Shown: positions 42,601 to 53,443, counted from the stretch's first letter. The stretch is 64,000 bases of DNA from Gordonia sp. 'Campus' (GCF_022206305.1 NZ_JAKOIW010000006.1:87756-151755); one strand, 5' to 3'. Numbers and translations are program-made. The notes: generated by a model not told the origin, from the sequence alone.

Positions 42601-44971
42601 GTCGGTGGAGAACGGCCACCGCACCTTCCTGGAGCTGTCGCCGAACCCGGCCGTCCTGATCTCCGTTGCGGCCGTGACCTTCTCGGCCGGTCTCCACGAC
42701 GCCGAGCTCATCGAGACGCTGCGTCGCAAGGAGGACGAGAGCTACGGCCTCGTCAACGCCCTGCTGAAGCTGTACGTGCACGGCCATCCGGTCGACGTCG
42801 CGTCGCTGTTCGGTACCGGCGACTACGCAGCCATCCCGCGGACCCGGTTCGAGCGCAAGGAGTTCTGGCTCACCGCCAAGATCTCGTCGGGTGGCTCGGC
42901 GGGGACGGTCCCCGGGTCGCACGTCGCGCTCCCCGACGGCCGTCATGCCTGGGAGGTCAACGCCGCGGCGGTGACCGATCCGCGTGAACTCGTGCGGGCC
43001 GCGGCGGCGCAGGTGCTGACCAATGCCGGCGTGGGTGCCTCGGTCGCGCACGGTGAGATCCCGGACTCGGGAACCCTCACGACGACGCTCAGCCCGCACC
43101 CCGGCGGCGCCGCGGTGACCGTGCACGCGAAGGCGGACAAGAACTTCCGCTTGCTGTTCGAGGCCGCGGTGACGGGCGATCTCGACGACGCGGCCGGTGC
43201 GGTCACGCAGGCACCTGCCGCGGAGAAACCCTCGGGCGCCGAGGTGTTCGCCGACGACACGGTGGTCGTCGAGGACGACGTCGTGGACGACATCGGCAAC
43301 CGTTGGAGTCCCGAATCCGGTGAGACCGTGGGTGATCGGCTCGCGATCATCGTCGGTGAATCCATGGGTTACGACCCCGAGGACCTGCCGCGCGAGATCC
43401 CGCTCATCGAGCTGGGTCTCGACTCGCTGATGGCGGTGCGGATCAAGAACCGCGTCGAGTACGAGTTCGACATCCCCCAGCTCCAGCTGCAGGCGATGCG
43501 GCAGGCCAATCTCGCCGACGTGCAGAAGTTCGTGGAGTTCGCGGTCACGCATCGCGACCAGCTCGACGACCTCGCGCAGAACGCCACCGCGGGCGGTGAA
43601 CTCGACACAGCGGCACTCAACGCCTACATCGACGAGCAGAACGCCAAGGGCGGCGACTCGGCGGCCCCCGCGCCGGCAGATCAGTCCGATGAGACCGGCG
43701 AGCAGTCGCCGGAGCCGAAGCGGCACATCGCCGAGGACCTGGCCGACGTCGAGAAGGCGGTCGCGAACTCGCCCGAACCCGAGATGCCGGCCAATGAGGC
43801 GACGGCTCCCGCCGCAGCCCCGAAGCCCGCGACCGACATCACGTCGCAGCGGGCCGTGGCCGAGGCCGCGGGTTCTGATGTGCCGCCCCGCGATGCGGCC
43901 GAGCGTCTGACCTTCGGCACCTACGCGGTCGTGACCAAGAAGTCCGCGGGCGGCATCTTCAACAAGTTGCCGGTCCTGTCCGAAGACGTGGCGCAGCAGC
44001 TCACCGATCGGCTCAACGAGCGCACGGGCGGCGACATCGACGTCGAGGACATCCTGGACTCGGAGACGATCGAGGAGATGTCGAGCTACGTGCGCGACCA
44101 CCTCGACGCCGGGGCGTCGACCGACGGGTTCCTGCGCTACCTGCGCCTGGTTCCCGAGGGCAAGAAGGTCTATGACCCCGCCGCCGGCGATCCCACCCCG
44201 ATCCTGCTGTTCCACCCGGCGGGCGGCAACACCTCGTCCTACGAGGCGCTGCTCAAGCGGCTCCCCGAGAGTCAGCCGGTGATCGGTTTCGACCGCGGGG
44301 TCGAGGGGTCGATCGAAGACCGTGTGCGCGAATACATCCCGCGCCTGCGCGAGTTGCAGCCACACGGCCCGTACGTCGTCGTCGGTTGGTCCTTCGGCGG
44401 CGCGCTGGCCTACGGCGTCGCACAGATCCTCCGCGAAGCCGGCGAGGAGGTCGCCTTCGTCGGCCTCATCGACGTGGTGCGGCCCCGCGAGGACATGACC
44501 GAGACCCCCGACACCAAGCGGGCCCGTCTCGAGCGCTGGAAAGAGTTCGCGATCCGCAACTACGACCTCGATCCCGATGTGCCGATCCCCATGGACCGGC
44601 TCGTCGAGGCCGACGACGAGGGGCAGTTCGCGATCATCATGGAGATGATGTCGATGTCGGGCACCAAGATCCCCGGCGGCATCATCGAGCACCAGCGGAC
44701 GTCGTTCATCGAGAACCGTGTGCTGAGCAGCATCGCGCCCGAGCCCTACGACGGCAAGGTCGTCCTGTACCGCGCCGACAGGATGCACGCGGGCGCAGTC
44801 GAACTCGAGCCGCAGTGGGCCGAGATCGACGAGGACGGCCGGTGGGGCGAGGTCGTCGACGACCTGGAGATCATCCACATCGGCGGCGATCACCTCTCGA
44901 TCGTCGACGAGCCGTACATCGCCAAGATCGGTGCGGATCTCGCCGACCGGGTCGCCCGGCTGGGGAAGTAG
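39656..44971 (+). CDS. pks13: Polyketide synthase Pks13 (mycolate condensing enzyme)
   Basis: Pks13, 1771 residues, condenses meromycoloyl and carboxyacyl chains to the alpha-alkyl beta-keto precursor of mycolic acid. The domain order is complete: N-terminal ACP ([12 protein letters not shown]64), ketosynthase ([10 protein letters not shown] with C299; EAHGTG with H434; KTNYGHME with H474), acyltransferase ([11 protein letters not shown]808), second ACP ([11 protein letters not shown]1257) and C-terminal thioesterase ([12 protein letters not shown]1579). A Pro/Ala/Glu-rich linker at about 1330-1420 separates ACP2 and TE. M. tuberculosis Pks13 is 1733 residues. The 117-nt gap after fadD32 holds a hairpin (39615-39632), and TAGTCT (39643-39648) ends 7 nt before the ATG, so pks13 may also have its own start of transcription. 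Confidence 0.97.
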   Translation: MSELNTDEPRNDDLPAVGTDGETVGDLTVDQLRDWLRDWVSQATGLPVEQIAVDRPMEELGLSSRDAVALAADVEDKTGVILTATVVYNHPTIATLAQRIIEGDPDEGVDGDAETFWRRDRSADDDIAIVGLSTRFPKSGSTPESTWEALIAGVDGVSDLPDDRWSEFRSDPRLVEILESANTKGGYLDDVRTFDADFFQMSPREVEMVDPQQRLALELTWEALEHAHIPPSDLKGAPVGVFIGSSTNDYQLLATLGLSEGAEDTAAYALTGTSTAIVANRVSYFYDFRGPSIALDTACSSSLVAVHQAVRSLRTGESDIALAGGVNMIINPAATLGFDKIGAQAADGHVKAFSADADGFIRAEGGGLFVLKRMSDARRDGDDVLAVIAGSAVNSDGRSNGLPAPNPEAQVDVLRDAYADAAIDPRTVDYVEAHGTGTILGDPIEADALGRVVGRGRLPGSPMLLGSVKTNYGHMESAAGAGALAKVVLAMQHGTIPASLNYSGPNPYIQFDANNLKVIPEATEWPRYSGHAVAGVSGFGFGGTNAHVVVREVRPDDLEPASGPAGDASASELPASASLGDEPDLDDDDVYLTEAERAVLAAQAKNIDPVIEETAPDSAAGFAPCAVEGSIVPLVISGFLPSRRRKTAADLLEWLESEAGRSTPLADIGRSLAHRNHGRSRAVVMARTLDDAITGVRAVAEGKSNPLVYSSDSPDAASAVWLLSGFGSQHRKMAKQLYTENPIFAKYVDRVDELVQNELGYSIAEMFVDDEQTYGIEQSQVGIYTIQVALADTLRHHGAEPGVLVPHSMGEASAAYISGGLSLEDATRVICQRSRLMGEGESMLQGDDIRLMALVEYSADDINDVLVDYPDLEICVYAAPTHTVIGGPESQVDAIVERAEAEGKLGRKLATKGASHTSQMDPLLGELAYELTGITPLRPTTGFYSSVDREVFYRAGHEPVHTIEYFTKGLRHSVWFSQAIAKSVENGHRTFLELSPNPAVLISVAAVTFSAGLHDAELIETLRRKEDESYGLVNALLKLYVHGHPVDVASLFGTGDYAAIPRTRFERKEFWLTAKISSGGSAGTVPGSHVALPDGRHAWEVNAAAVTDPRELVRAAAAQVLTNAGVGASVAHGEIPDSGTLTTTLSPHPGGAAVTVHAKADKNFRLLFEAAVTGDLDDAAGAVTQAPAAEKPSGAEVFADDTVVVEDDVVDDIGNRWSPESGETVGDRLAIIVGESMGYDPEDLPREIPLIELGLDSLMAVRIKNRVEYEFDIPQLQLQAMRQANLADVQKFVEFAVTHRDQLDDLAQNATAGGELDTAALNAYIDEQNAKGGDSAAPAPADQSDETGEQSPEPKRHIAEDLADVEKAVANSPEPEMPANEATAPAAAPKPATDITSQRAVAEAAGSDVPPRDAAERLTFGTYAVVTKKSAGGIFNKLPVLSEDVAQQLTDRLNERTGGDIDVEDILDSETIEEMSSYVRDHLDAGASTDGFLRYLRLVPEGKKVYDPAAGDPTPILLFHPAGGNTSSYEALLKRLPESQPVIGFDRGVEGSIEDRVREYIPRLRELQPHGPYVVVGWSFGGALAYGVAQILREAGEEVAFVGLIDVVRPREDMTETPDTKRARLERWKEFAIRNYDLDPDVPIPMDRLVEADDEGQFAIIMEMMSMSGTKIPGGIIEHQRTSFIENRVLSSIAPEPYDGKVVLYRADRMHAGAVELEPQWAEIDEDGRWGEVVDDLEIIHIGGDHLSIVDEPYIAKIGADLADRVARLGK

Positions 44972-44982
44972 AAAGAAGGACC

Positions 44983-46533
44983 GTGACTGACACCACCGCA
45001 GGCAAGCTCGCCGACCTCCGCCAGAAGCTGGAGGCAGCTCGCGAACCGGGAGGGGAGAAGGCGCTCGCGAAGCGCGCCGCGAAGGGAATCTGTTCTCCGC
45101 GTGAGCGTTTGAACATGCTCTTCGATCCCGGCACCTTCGTCGAGATCGGTGCCCTCGCCAAGATGCCCGGCGCTGCGGAGAGCGGTTACGGCGACGGCGT
45201 GGTCACCGGCCACGGCCTCGTGCACGGCCGCCCGGTCGCCGCGTTCTCCCACGACCAGACCGTCTTCGGCGGCACCGTGGGAGAGATGTTCGGCCGCAAG
45301 GTCGCGTCGCTCATGGAGTGGGCCGGCCGGATCGGTTGCCCGATGGTCGGTATCAACGACTCGGCCGGCGCCCGTATCCAGGACGCGGTCACCTCGTTGG
45401 CCTGGTACGCCGAGATGGGACGCCGCAACGACCTGCTGTCGGGTCTCGCCCCGCAGGTGTCGGTGATCCTCGGCAAGTGTGCAGGCGGCGCGGTGTACAC
45501 CCCCGCCAACACCGACATCCTGGTCGCGGTCGAGGACAAGTCGTACATGTTCGTCACCGGACCCGATGTCCTCAAGCAGGTCAACGGCGAGGAGATCTCC
45601 GCCGAGGACCTCGGCAGCGCGCACAACCAGGCCCGGTGGGGCAACATCCATCACGTCGCCCCCGACGAGAAGGCGGCATTCGACTGGGTGCGCGAGTACC
45701 TGCAGTACATGCCGTCGAGCGCCTACGAGCGTCCGCCGGTGATCAATCCGGGCCTCGAGCCGGAGATCACCGAGTCGGACCTGTCGCTCAACGACTTCAT
45801 GCCCGACAACGACAATGCCGGGTACGACATGCACGACATCATCATCAAGCTCTTCGACGACGGCGCCTTCCACGAGGTCGGAGAGCTGTTCGCGCCCAAC
45901 ATCATCACCGGGTACGCGCGCGTCGACGGCCGTTCGGTGGGTGTGGTGGCCAATCAGCCGAGCGTGATGTCGGGTGTGCTCGACACCGACTCGTCGGAGA
46001 AGGCCACGCGGTTCGTGCGTATCTGCAACGCCTTCAGCATCCCGCTCGTGTTCCTGGTGGACACCCCGGGAATCCTCCCCGGTCTCGCCGAGGAGCAGAA
46101 GGGCACCATCCGCCGCTCCGGTCGGTTCCTGTACGCCTATGTCGAGGCCGACGTCCCCAAGGTGACCGTGGTGCTGCGCAAGGCCTATGGCGGCGCGTAC
46201 GCGGTCATGGGCAGCAAGCACCTGGGCGCCGACATCAACTTCGCCTGGCCCACGGCGAAGATCGCGGTCATGGGCGCCGAGTCGGCCGCAGCCGTGCTGA
46301 CCCGCCGTCAGACCGAAGGCCTTTCGGCCGCCGAGGCCGACAAGGTGCGTCGTGAGTTCATCGACTTCTACAACACGATGATGGCCACCCCGTACCTGGC
46401 CGCCGAGCGCGGATACGTCGACGCGGTCATCGAACCGGCCCAGACCCGGTTGCAGCTCCGCAAGGCGCTGGCGCAGCTGCGCGACAAGGAGGTCCTCAAG
46501 ACCCCGCGCAAGCACTTCCTCATGCCGATCTAG
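44983..46533 (+). CDS. accD4: Acyl-CoA carboxylase beta subunit AccD4
   Basis: AccD4, 516 residues, is the carboxyltransferase subunit that carboxylates the long acyl-CoA used as Pks13 extender. It has two crotonase-like halves: [68 protein letters not shown] in the N-domain and [58 protein letters not shown] in the C-domain. GTG 44983 is chosen because AAGAAGGA lies just upstream; the frame is open far into pks13, but that part is pks13 in another frame. It ends the plus-strand mycolate operon, with a very strong bidirectional terminator after it. Confidence 0.96.
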   Translation: MTDTTAGKLADLRQKLEAAREPGGEKALAKRAAKGICSPRERLNMLFDPGTFVEIGALAKMPGAAESGYGDGVVTGHGLVHGRPVAAFSHDQTVFGGTVGEMFGRKVASLMEWAGRIGCPMVGINDSAGARIQDAVTSLAWYAEMGRRNDLLSGLAPQVSVILGKCAGGAVYTPANTDILVAVEDKSYMFVTGPDVLKQVNGEEISAEDLGSAHNQARWGNIHHVAPDEKAAFDWVREYLQYMPSSAYERPPVINPGLEPEITESDLSLNDFMPDNDNAGYDMHDIIIKLFDDGAFHEVGELFAPNIITGYARVDGRSVGVVANQPSVMSGVLDTDSSEKATRFVRICNAFSIPLVFLVDTPGILPGLAEEQKGTIRRSGRFLYAYVEADVPKVTVVLRKAYGGAYAVMGSKHLGADINFAWPTAKIAVMGAESAAAVLTRRQTEGLSAAEADKVRREFIDFYNTMMATPYLAAERGYVDAVIEPAQTRLQLRKALAQLRDKEVLKTPRKHFLMPI

Positions 46534-46559
46534 ATCGGCCAGGGGCAGACCCACCTCGA

Positions 46560-46600
46560 ATGGACAGACGCACCGCCCGAAAGGCGGTGCGTCTGTCCAT
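46560..46600. terminator. Strong bidirectional terminator between accD4 and emb block
   Basis: A perfect 18-bp stem, ATGGACAGACGCACCGCC (46560-46577) with its complement at 46583-46600, and a 5-nt loop. It lies between the convergent stops of accD4 and the last emb gene. Confidence 0.92.
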
Positions 46601-46636
46601 CTCTGGTGGGTGTGGCCACGCGCGCGACGCGCGTCG

Positions 46637-49600
46637 TCAGTTCTTGACCGCCCGCATGGGCCCAGGGGTCCAGAGCCCGTTGTGGGTGTCGGTGGTGATC
46701 GTCAGCTCGGCGTCGGTCTGCGGCAGGATCGGCGTGAGACCCTGGAGCATGCCCCAGTCCTTCGCCCAGTCGTTGCGCAGGTACGAGGGGTAGACGCGCG
46801 GCCGCAGTTCGTTCTCGATGATCCCGAGCGGACCCCCGGAGTCGCCGGCCATCCAGCGCTGGGAGTTCACCCGCTCGCCCTCACGGTCCGGGGAGATCCG
46901 CCATTCCGGCGTCTCGAGCACCCCGTACTTGACCTGGGCGGGCCGCTGACACGGGAAGGCCAGCCCGGCCTCCCAGTCGATGAGGACCGGATCCTCACTG
47001 CCCACCAGGGAATCGAGGGTCACCATCGAGGTCACCCGCGGCGGGGTCAGTGCGAGCCACTGGTCCCGCTGCGTCGAGGTGTCCTCGGCGAGCACGCGCA
47101 CGACCGTCGCGCCGGGCGGCGCCTGATCCAGTGGGAACCGCAGGTTGCGCCACTCCGGTGCGCCGCCGATGTCGAGCGGCGTCATCTGGCCGGCGGGTGT
47201 CACCGCACCATCGGGCCCGACACGTCCGAACTGCAGGCGCACACGCTGACCGGGCCGCACGACGGCCAGGTCGTCGATGTACTCGACCTGACCGGCCACC
47301 GACATCGTGACCAGCGGCTGCGCGTCGGTCCGGTTCGCGGGCAGCTGATACCAGTCGGAGGTCAGCCTGCCGGTGCCGGTGGGCGAGTTGTAGGTACCGA
47401 GAACAGGCGTCTCGCCGGGGGACAGTCCGAACGGCAGCTTCACCGTCGAGCCGTTGACGCCGGCCTGCGATGTCTGTCCGCCGCTGGTGTCGCTCGACCC
47501 GGTGGCGGTCTCGGCGTCCGAGCCGCTGCTGTCGTCGGTCGGATCGGTCTGCGTGCGGTCGACCTCCGCGGTCGAGGTTCCCGTCGACGAGTTCCCCCCC
47601 GACTCCTCCTCGGTCTCCTCGGACAGGTCCGAGGCGACACCGTTGGGATCGAACCCGACCATTCCCATGCCGGCGAGCGCCGATCCCGGTGACAGATTGT
47701 CCTGACCGGCAACACGTGCGGGCGCCAGCAGCCCGGTGGTGGGGTCGCTCTCCACCAGCACGGCGTCGGCCAGGGCGCACGGCTGACCCTGCAGTGCGTT
47801 CACGTTGGAACTCAGCCATGACCACGAGTTGCGTTGCGTCCAGTCCGCTTTGGCGAACGACACGAGCGTGAACAGCAGCATGATGGTCGATACGACGATG
47901 ATCGACGGGCTGCGAAGGCGGGTGAAGACCGAATGCGACGCACCCGCGCGGACCGCGTCGTCGACGTAGTCGTCACGGAAGTGTTGCCACAGACCCAGGA
48001 TCGTCAAGGCCACCGCGACGGCCAGGATGCCCGTCCACAGCGGTATTCCCTTGACGTCGGGAACGGCGTCGCGCCATGGGATTCCGTAACTCCCGACGTA
48101 CCACCACTGATTGCGTCCGGAGAACGCCAGGGCCAGCACATAGGCGCACGCGGCGGCGAACAGCGTCCGATTGCGCCTGCGCCGCATGATGGTCCGGTCG
48201 GCACACGCGGTGGCGACGGCGGCGAGCGCACCGCCGATGGCGGCGTACACACCGAGCTGGTGAGTCCACTTGGTCGGCAGGAAGGCCATCAGAACCACAG
48301 AACCGGCGACCATGGCGACGAGCCGCCACGTCGGTCCGGTGGCGATCCCGGGCAGCCGGCGCCGGTTGAGGAGCATGACCACGACCAGGATGAAGCACGT
48401 GAACACGATGAGAATCCCGAAGCGACGGGCGATGCCGCCGTCGGCGGTCGGGTTCATCAGCATGTAGTAGCGCATCGGCTCTTCCCACCACTTGTTGGTG
48501 GGACCGACCTGCCCGTTCACCGACACCGCCTCGAGGATCGGCGCGAGCGGTTGGTCGGCGAAGATCTCGAACATCACCGCCAGCCCGGCGGCCAGGATCG
48601 GCAGGAGCAGCGGCCACAGCCCATCGCGTCTGCGGCGCACCGCCAACCGCTTGATCAGCGGACGGATACCGGCGACGAGGGCTATCGCCGCGATCACACC
48701 CGTGGGGTGGATGGTCAGCGTGAACGCGGCCGAGATGATGCCCACCGTCAGCGGGAAGAAGCGACCCGTGGCGATCGCGCGTTCGACACAGACCCAGGTG
48801 AACAGCGCCCCCAGCGCGATGAGCGGTTCGACGCGCAGCCCGTTGTTGTAGGGCATCCAGGCGGCGAGGAAGACCAGTGCGGCGGCCCACATCGCCGGGG
48901 TCGACTCGCGAACCGCCCGACCGAGACGCGGGATGGCCGCCCTGCTGATCAACCACCACGACGCCAACGCGAACATGAAGGGCAGCAGGCGCAACCACGG
49001 TGTGGCGGTGCTGATCTCCATCCACGCCGACAGATAGTGGTAGTGCCAGCCGAACGGATCCTGCGGGACGCCGAAGTAGCGGTAGTAGTTGTCCAGATAG
49101 CCTGCCTCGGAGGCGATTCGCCCAACCGTCACCTGATAGCCGTCATCGGCCGTGTTGCCGCCGACGAACAACCAGATCAGCAGTACGAGGGCGACGACGC
49201 CGTCGACCGGACGTACCCGCCACCAACCGGCGGGGAAGAGCTTGTGATGCCCGCGCGCGTCGCGGGCATCGAGTACCGCGAGCGCGATGAGCGACAGCAG
49301 GGTCGAGGCCACGCCGAGCACCAGCAGCCAGAACTTGAGAGTGGTGGGCGTGGAGACGAATCGGGTGTCGATGGTCGACCGGAACGACAATCCGTCGGTG
49401 CTGACATTCGCCGGCAGGCTCGAGTAGACCCCGATGATCTGCGGACGCGCGTTGGGATCCTTCAGGTCGAAGGCGTGCAGGACGCCCTCGCCGTCGGGTG
49501 CCCCCTGGATCGACCCACGGGTGCCGTCGGTGTCGGCCTCGACGACGATCCGGCAGTCCGGTGAGGCCTGGGCGGCGGCACGGGGAGTGTTGAGCAGCAC

Positions 49601-50014
49601 CACGTTTCGCTGCACGACCTGCAGCGAGTCGGATGTCGCGCGAACGAAGAGACCCACCTTGCTCGCCTCGGCGCCCCCTTCGGGCACCGTCGACAGCAGG
49701 ACGCCACCCGATGCCGGCAGTGCGGCCCCGAGTGCGCAGGGGACGCTGACGTCCATCGACACCGGCACGAACGAGACGTTCGGTGCCGCGACGTTCGCCA
49801 CCGAACCCTGCTGCGGCCACGACAGTTCGGCCTTGGTGTAGTCGACCGGCAGGAACGGGCTCAGCAGGGCGACCAGGATGCCGACGACACCCGCAGCCAT
49901 CGCGACGATGCGCGCGGTGCCGGCGTGGCGTTCGGCGAAGCTCCCCGGCGAGGCCTGGCCCTCGCGATCTCGAACGGTGTCACTGCCGTGCACGGCATCA
50001 CTGGTGTCAGTCAT
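46637..50014 (-). CDS. Emb-family arabinosyltransferase, second gene of pair 1 (type II)
   Basis: A 1125-residue EmbA/B/C-type GT-C arabinosyltransferase that extends arabinan of arabinogalactan or lipoarabinomannan from decaprenylphosphoryl-arabinose. Roughly 13-15 membrane helices are interrupted by an N-terminal periplasmic beta domain (residues about 60-220). The catalytic loop is NTADDGYQVTVGRIASEAGY (D290, D291). A C-terminal carbohydrate-binding region has NGSTVKLPFGL, PEWRNLRFPLDQA, FPCQRPAQVKYG and YLRNDWAKDWG. A Ser/Asp/Thr-rich insert lies at about 830-880. The start is ATG 50014, overlapping the upstream gene by 8 nt (ATGACTGA), so the two are translationally coupled. The residues corresponding to ethambutol-contact positions 303-306 are Q-V-T-V. 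Confidence 0.93.
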   Translation of the reverse strand: MTDTSDAVHGSDTVRDREGQASPGSFAERHAGTARIVAMAAGVVGILVALLSPFLPVDYTKAELSWPQQGSVANVAAPNVSFVPVSMDVSVPCALGAALPASGGVLLSTVPEGGAEASKVGLFVRATSDSLQVVQRNVVLLNTPRAAAQASPDCRIVVEADTDGTRGSIQGAPDGEGVLHAFDLKDPNARPQIIGVYSSLPANVSTDGLSFRSTIDTRFVSTPTTLKFWLLVLGVASTLLSLIALAVLDARDARGHHKLFPAGWWRVRPVDGVVALVLLIWLFVGGNTADDGYQVTVGRIASEAGYLDNYYRYFGVPQDPFGWHYHYLSAWMEISTATPWLRLLPFMFALASWWLISRAAIPRLGRAVRESTPAMWAAALVFLAAWMPYNNGLRVEPLIALGALFTWVCVERAIATGRFFPLTVGIISAAFTLTIHPTGVIAAIALVAGIRPLIKRLAVRRRRDGLWPLLLPILAAGLAVMFEIFADQPLAPILEAVSVNGQVGPTNKWWEEPMRYYMLMNPTADGGIARRFGILIVFTCFILVVVMLLNRRRLPGIATGPTWRLVAMVAGSVVLMAFLPTKWTHQLGVYAAIGGALAAVATACADRTIMRRRRNRTLFAAACAYVLALAFSGRNQWWYVGSYGIPWRDAVPDVKGIPLWTGILAVAVALTILGLWQHFRDDYVDDAVRAGASHSVFTRLRSPSIIVVSTIMLLFTLVSFAKADWTQRNSWSWLSSNVNALQGQPCALADAVLVESDPTTGLLAPARVAGQDNLSPGSALAGMGMVGFDPNGVASDLSEETEEESGGNSSTGTSTAEVDRTQTDPTDDSSGSDAETATGSSDTSGGQTSQAGVNGSTVKLPFGLSPGETPVLGTYNSPTGTGRLTSDWYQLPANRTDAQPLVTMSVAGQVEYIDDLAVVRPGQRVRLQFGRVGPDGAVTPAGQMTPLDIGGAPEWRNLRFPLDQAPPGATVVRVLAEDTSTQRDQWLALTPPRVTSMVTLDSLVGSEDPVLIDWEAGLAFPCQRPAQVKYGVLETPEWRISPDREGERVNSQRWMAGDSGGPLGIIENELRPRVYPSYLRNDWAKDWGMLQGLTPILPQTDAELTITTDTHNGLWTPGPMRAVKN

Positions 50015-53000
50015 CTTCGGGCACCACCCTGATCGGGCCGGGTCGGGACCATCCCCATGTGGTCTCGTCACCGGTCATCACGTCCGCCGGCCGGGCCTGC
50101 GGCACCAGCGGGTTGAGTCGCTGTAGGTTGCCCCACTCGCGATACCAGTCGTTGTCGAGGTATGTGGCCATCGTCGACGGCCGGGTCAGCGCCTCCACCG
50201 TCGACAGGAGTCCGCCGTCCTCGGCGGCCATCCAGGTCTTGGACTGCGAGTTGGCGATCCACGACTCCGGGAGAATCCGCCAGTCCGGGATGTCGAAGAC
50301 ACCCGCGTGCGCGGTCATCGGTCGTTGGCATGGGAACACTGCGCCGGCGGCGAAGTCGATGAGGACGGGATCAGTGGAGCCGACCACGTCCTGCAGGGTC
50401 TCGAGCACCGGCGCGCGCGGCGGTGTGACGGCGAGCCACTGGTCGGGGTCGAGGTTGTTGTCCCGCGCGACGATGCGCATCGTGGTCGCGTCGGCGGGCA
50501 CGCGGTCCATGGGGATGCGGAGGTTGCGCCACGGGCGGTTCGTGCGTTCGGCGTCGATCGGGATGGCCGGTGCTCCGACCTGGACGAACTCCGATTCGCC
50601 TGCGCCACCGCGGACTTCGCGGCCGAACTGGACTTCGAGGGACTGTCCGAAGATCGGGACCCCGTCCCGGTCGAGACTGAACACGGCACCGGCGGCGGTG
50701 ATGACGATCAGCGGCGACGAGTCGCGCGCCGGGAGGCGGTACCAGCCGGTCGTGAGAGTCGCCTGGCCGGTGGATGTCTCGTTGCTGCCCAGCACCGGAG
50801 TCGTGGCCGGGTCGAGGCCGAAGGGGAGGGCGGCGGTGCTGCCGTTGACGCCGCGGGGCCCCGTACCGCCGGTCGTGCCGGGATTGGAGCCGTAGACGAT
50901 GAAGGTCTTCGACAGGTCGGCCGAGGTGTTCATCGCGCCCGGCTTCTGCGCGCCGGCCTGCGGTGTGAGATCGGCTCGCACGCCTTCCGGGGTGAAGCCG
51001 ACGGACTCGCCCTCGAGCGTGTCCGACGCCGATCCGCCGTTCGCGGGCGCGAGCATTCCCTGATTCGGATCCGGTTCGACGAGAACGGAATCGGCCATCG
51101 CGCAGGTGTTGCCGCGCGCCGCGTCCAAGTTGGCCGACAGCATCGTGAAGGTGTCCGTACGACCGGCCGCCGCCTTGGCGAAGACCGCGAGCTCGCACAC
51201 GACGATGAGCACGGCGATCACCGCGATGGGTGCGGACGCGACACCGATCCGCCACCCGGCGGGGGCTTGGCCCCGGTCGTGCGCGAGGCCGGTCTCGTCG
51301 ACGAAGTCCATGCGCAGGTGTTGCCAGATCGCGAACACGAGGGCGACGACCGCGAGCGCGAGGAGAACCGTCGACACCTGTAGACCGGCGATCACCGGCG
51401 CCTTGTCGAACCACGCGATGCCGAAGTTGTAGGGCCACGGCCACGCGTTCTTGCCGGCCGCTGCGGCTGCACAGGCCACCAGCAGGCCCGCGACGAGGAT
51501 CGACAGGTTGCGCAGCGTCCGTCGTGCGGCCTGCCCGATGGCCACGCAGGCCACGGCCGCCAGTGCCGCACCGAGTCCCGCGAAGATGCCGAACTGGATC
51601 GTCCACTTGGTCGGCGTGAACGACAGCAGCAGGATCGTCAAGAGCGAGGCACCCAGCACCCGCCACAGCGCGCCGGGGTCGAGTCCGTCGATCCGCTTGC
51701 GCCGCAGCATGATGGCCAGGACCACGAACATCGAGACGGCGAACAGCAACACCGGGATACGCCGTGCCAGTGCGCCATCGGTGGTGTTGACCGCCAGGAA
51801 GTAGTACCGGAGCAGCTCTTGGTACCACGCGAGTGTCGGGCCGACCGAGTACCGGACCCGGAGCGCTTCGAACACCGTGGCCAGGGTCTGATCGCGGAAG
51901 ACGATGATCACCACCAGGGCGAGGCCTGCGGTGAGAGGGGCGAGCAGGGGCAGCACCCCGTCCTCGGTGCGGCGCCGGATAAGGATGCGCATCATCGGCC
52001 GCGCACCGGCGATCAGCAGCGCGACGGCGACGATCCCGTGCGGGGCGAGTGCCAGGGTGAGCGCGGCGGTGAATGCGGCGAGCACCGCGGGGAGCATCCG
52101 CCGGGTCGACACCGTGACCTCCACGGCCCACCAGGTCAGGAGCGTTCCGAGGACGATGATGCCCTCGCTGCGCAGGCCCGAGGCCATCGGCAGCCAGAAC
52201 GCGAGGAAGACCGCGGCGGCGGTGAGCATCGCCCACTGTGACCGTCGGAGGGCGCCGCCCAGGCGGGGCAACAGCACCCGGCTCAGGATGAACCAGGCGG
52301 CCAGTCCCGCGAGCAGCGACGGCAGACGCATCCACAGGCCGGTCGTCGAGATCGTCGACCAGTAGGCGAGGAAGCTGTAGTACCAGTCGAACGGCGCCTC
52401 GGGGATGCCGTAGAAGCGGTAGTAGTCGGCGAGATACCCGGCGTCGGCGGCATTGCGACCCATGTTGAGGATGTAGCCGTCGTCGGGAGAGCCGGCGCCC
52501 AGGAACTGCCAGATCACCAGCGTCAACGTGACGCCGATGTCGGTGGGGCCGGGGCGAAGCACCGTGCGCCACCGCAGCCGACGGCCGACCCGGCGGTGAT
52601 AACCGTGGATCCGGTCGAGCCGTCCGACCGCCACGAGAGCGACGATGGCCGCGATGACGCCGACGATCATCACGATCCACTTGAGTGCGGTGGGCGATGA
52701 GTCGAACCGGTCGTCGATCTCGATCCGGACGTCGAGGCCGGGGGCCGGACGCACCTGTTCGGTCGTCAGGTCGGTGAAGATCCCTGCGATCTGCGGATTC
52801 GACGCCGGCTCGGCGCGTCCGACGTCGCCGCCGCCTGCTGCGGCCGGTCCCGGCGCCAGGCCGGCGAACTGCGCGCCGGTGACCGCCGCGTCGGAGAAGA
52901 TGCGCAACTCGGTACAACCGGTGAGCGCGTCACGCGGGGCCGAGGCGAGGGTCTTGTTGCGGTTGGTGACGGTGACGCCTGCGGCGTCGGCGACGACGAA

Positions 53001-53393
53001 CAGGCCGGTGTCGCGCGCTTTCGATGCGGCTGCGGGCATCGTCGACAGGACGACGGTGGTCGCGTCGTCGGGGGTGGCGGCCAGTACGCGGCACGGGATG
53101 GAGATCGCGACGTCGCGGGCGGTCTGCGCGACCAGGGGGGCCGTGACCGACGCCGATGAGCCGGCCGCCTGCTGCTGCGGCCACGTGATCGCCGCGGTGG
53201 ACGTGCTGACCGGGAGGAAAGGGGTCAGAATCCCGGCCGCGACGGCGACGAGACCGGCGACCGCGGCCACGAGGGCGACGGTGCGGGATCGGGGTCCGCC
53301 GGGCGCGCGCTGCGCAGCGGCTTCGGCGGTGGTGTCGGCGTTGCCAGCGGACACTTCAGGCGACTTCGGCACAGGCGCATCGTAGTCAGGCAT
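50007..53393 (-). CDS. Emb-family arabinosyltransferase, first gene of pair 1 (type I)
   Basis: A 1128-residue Emb-type arabinosyltransferase. The layout is the usual one: first helix (TVALVAAVAGLVAVAAGILT), periplasmic domain, helix, catalytic loop SPDDGYILNMGRNAADAGYL, LWMRLPSLLAGLAAWFILSR, GLRSEGIIVLGTLLTWW, then the C-terminal domain WRNLRIPMDRVPADATTM, FPCQRPMTAHAGVFDIPDWR, WYREWGNLQRLNP. The residues at the ethambutol loop are I-L-N-M, close to the classical EmbB sequence. ATG 53393 has no ribosome site; two 15-bp direct repeats lie 11 nt or more upstream. It is followed by its type II partner with an 8-nt overlap. The closest relative among the other emb genes here is 59125-62490. Confidence 0.93.
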   Translation of the reverse strand: MPDYDAPVPKSPEVSAGNADTTAEAAAQRAPGGPRSRTVALVAAVAGLVAVAAGILTPFLPVSTSTAAITWPQQQAAGSSASVTAPLVAQTARDVAISIPCRVLAATPDDATTVVLSTMPAAASKARDTGLFVVADAAGVTVTNRNKTLASAPRDALTGCTELRIFSDAAVTGAQFAGLAPGPAAAGGGDVGRAEPASNPQIAGIFTDLTTEQVRPAPGLDVRIEIDDRFDSSPTALKWIVMIVGVIAAIVALVAVGRLDRIHGYHRRVGRRLRWRTVLRPGPTDIGVTLTLVIWQFLGAGSPDDGYILNMGRNAADAGYLADYYRFYGIPEAPFDWYYSFLAYWSTISTTGLWMRLPSLLAGLAAWFILSRVLLPRLGGALRRSQWAMLTAAAVFLAFWLPMASGLRSEGIIVLGTLLTWWAVEVTVSTRRMLPAVLAAFTAALTLALAPHGIVAVALLIAGARPMMRILIRRRTEDGVLPLLAPLTAGLALVVIIVFRDQTLATVFEALRVRYSVGPTLAWYQELLRYYFLAVNTTDGALARRIPVLLFAVSMFVVLAIMLRRKRIDGLDPGALWRVLGASLLTILLLSFTPTKWTIQFGIFAGLGAALAAVACVAIGQAARRTLRNLSILVAGLLVACAAAAAGKNAWPWPYNFGIAWFDKAPVIAGLQVSTVLLALAVVALVFAIWQHLRMDFVDETGLAHDRGQAPAGWRIGVASAPIAVIAVLIVVCELAVFAKAAAGRTDTFTMLSANLDAARGNTCAMADSVLVEPDPNQGMLAPANGGSASDTLEGESVGFTPEGVRADLTPQAGAQKPGAMNTSADLSKTFIVYGSNPGTTGGTGPRGVNGSTAALPFGLDPATTPVLGSNETSTGQATLTTGWYRLPARDSSPLIVITAAGAVFSLDRDGVPIFGQSLEVQFGREVRGGAGESEFVQVGAPAIPIDAERTNRPWRNLRIPMDRVPADATTMRIVARDNNLDPDQWLAVTPPRAPVLETLQDVVGSTDPVLIDFAAGAVFPCQRPMTAHAGVFDIPDWRILPESWIANSQSKTWMAAEDGGLLSTVEALTRPSTMATYLDNDWYREWGNLQRLNPLVPQARPADVMTGDETTWGWSRPGPIRVVPEDD

Positions 53394-53404
53394 GCTGTGA
53401 CAAA

Positions 53405-53436
53405 CCCAAATCCCCTGACAGCCCAAATCCCCTGAC
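53405..53436 (-). repeat. Two 15-bp direct repeats upstream of an emb gene
   Basis: CCCAAATCCCCTGAC occurs at 53405-53419 and again at 53422-53436, a 17-bp period. On the coding (minus) strand this is GTCAGGGGATTTGGG twice, followed by a third GTCA directly before the start codon region. It looks like a tandem binding site for a regulator. Confidence 0.75.
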
Positions 53437-53443
53437 CGGATCT

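Noticed and set aside
41693-44893. 1066-codon open frame antisense to pks13
   Set aside because: It lies wholly opposite a certain gene, has no recognisable domain, and is rich in Arg/Asp/His/Val as expected from reverse-strand reading of high-GC codons.
44386-44982. Long N-terminal extension of the AccD4 frame
   Set aside because: It lies inside pks13 in another frame, and a clear ribosome site precedes GTG 44983.
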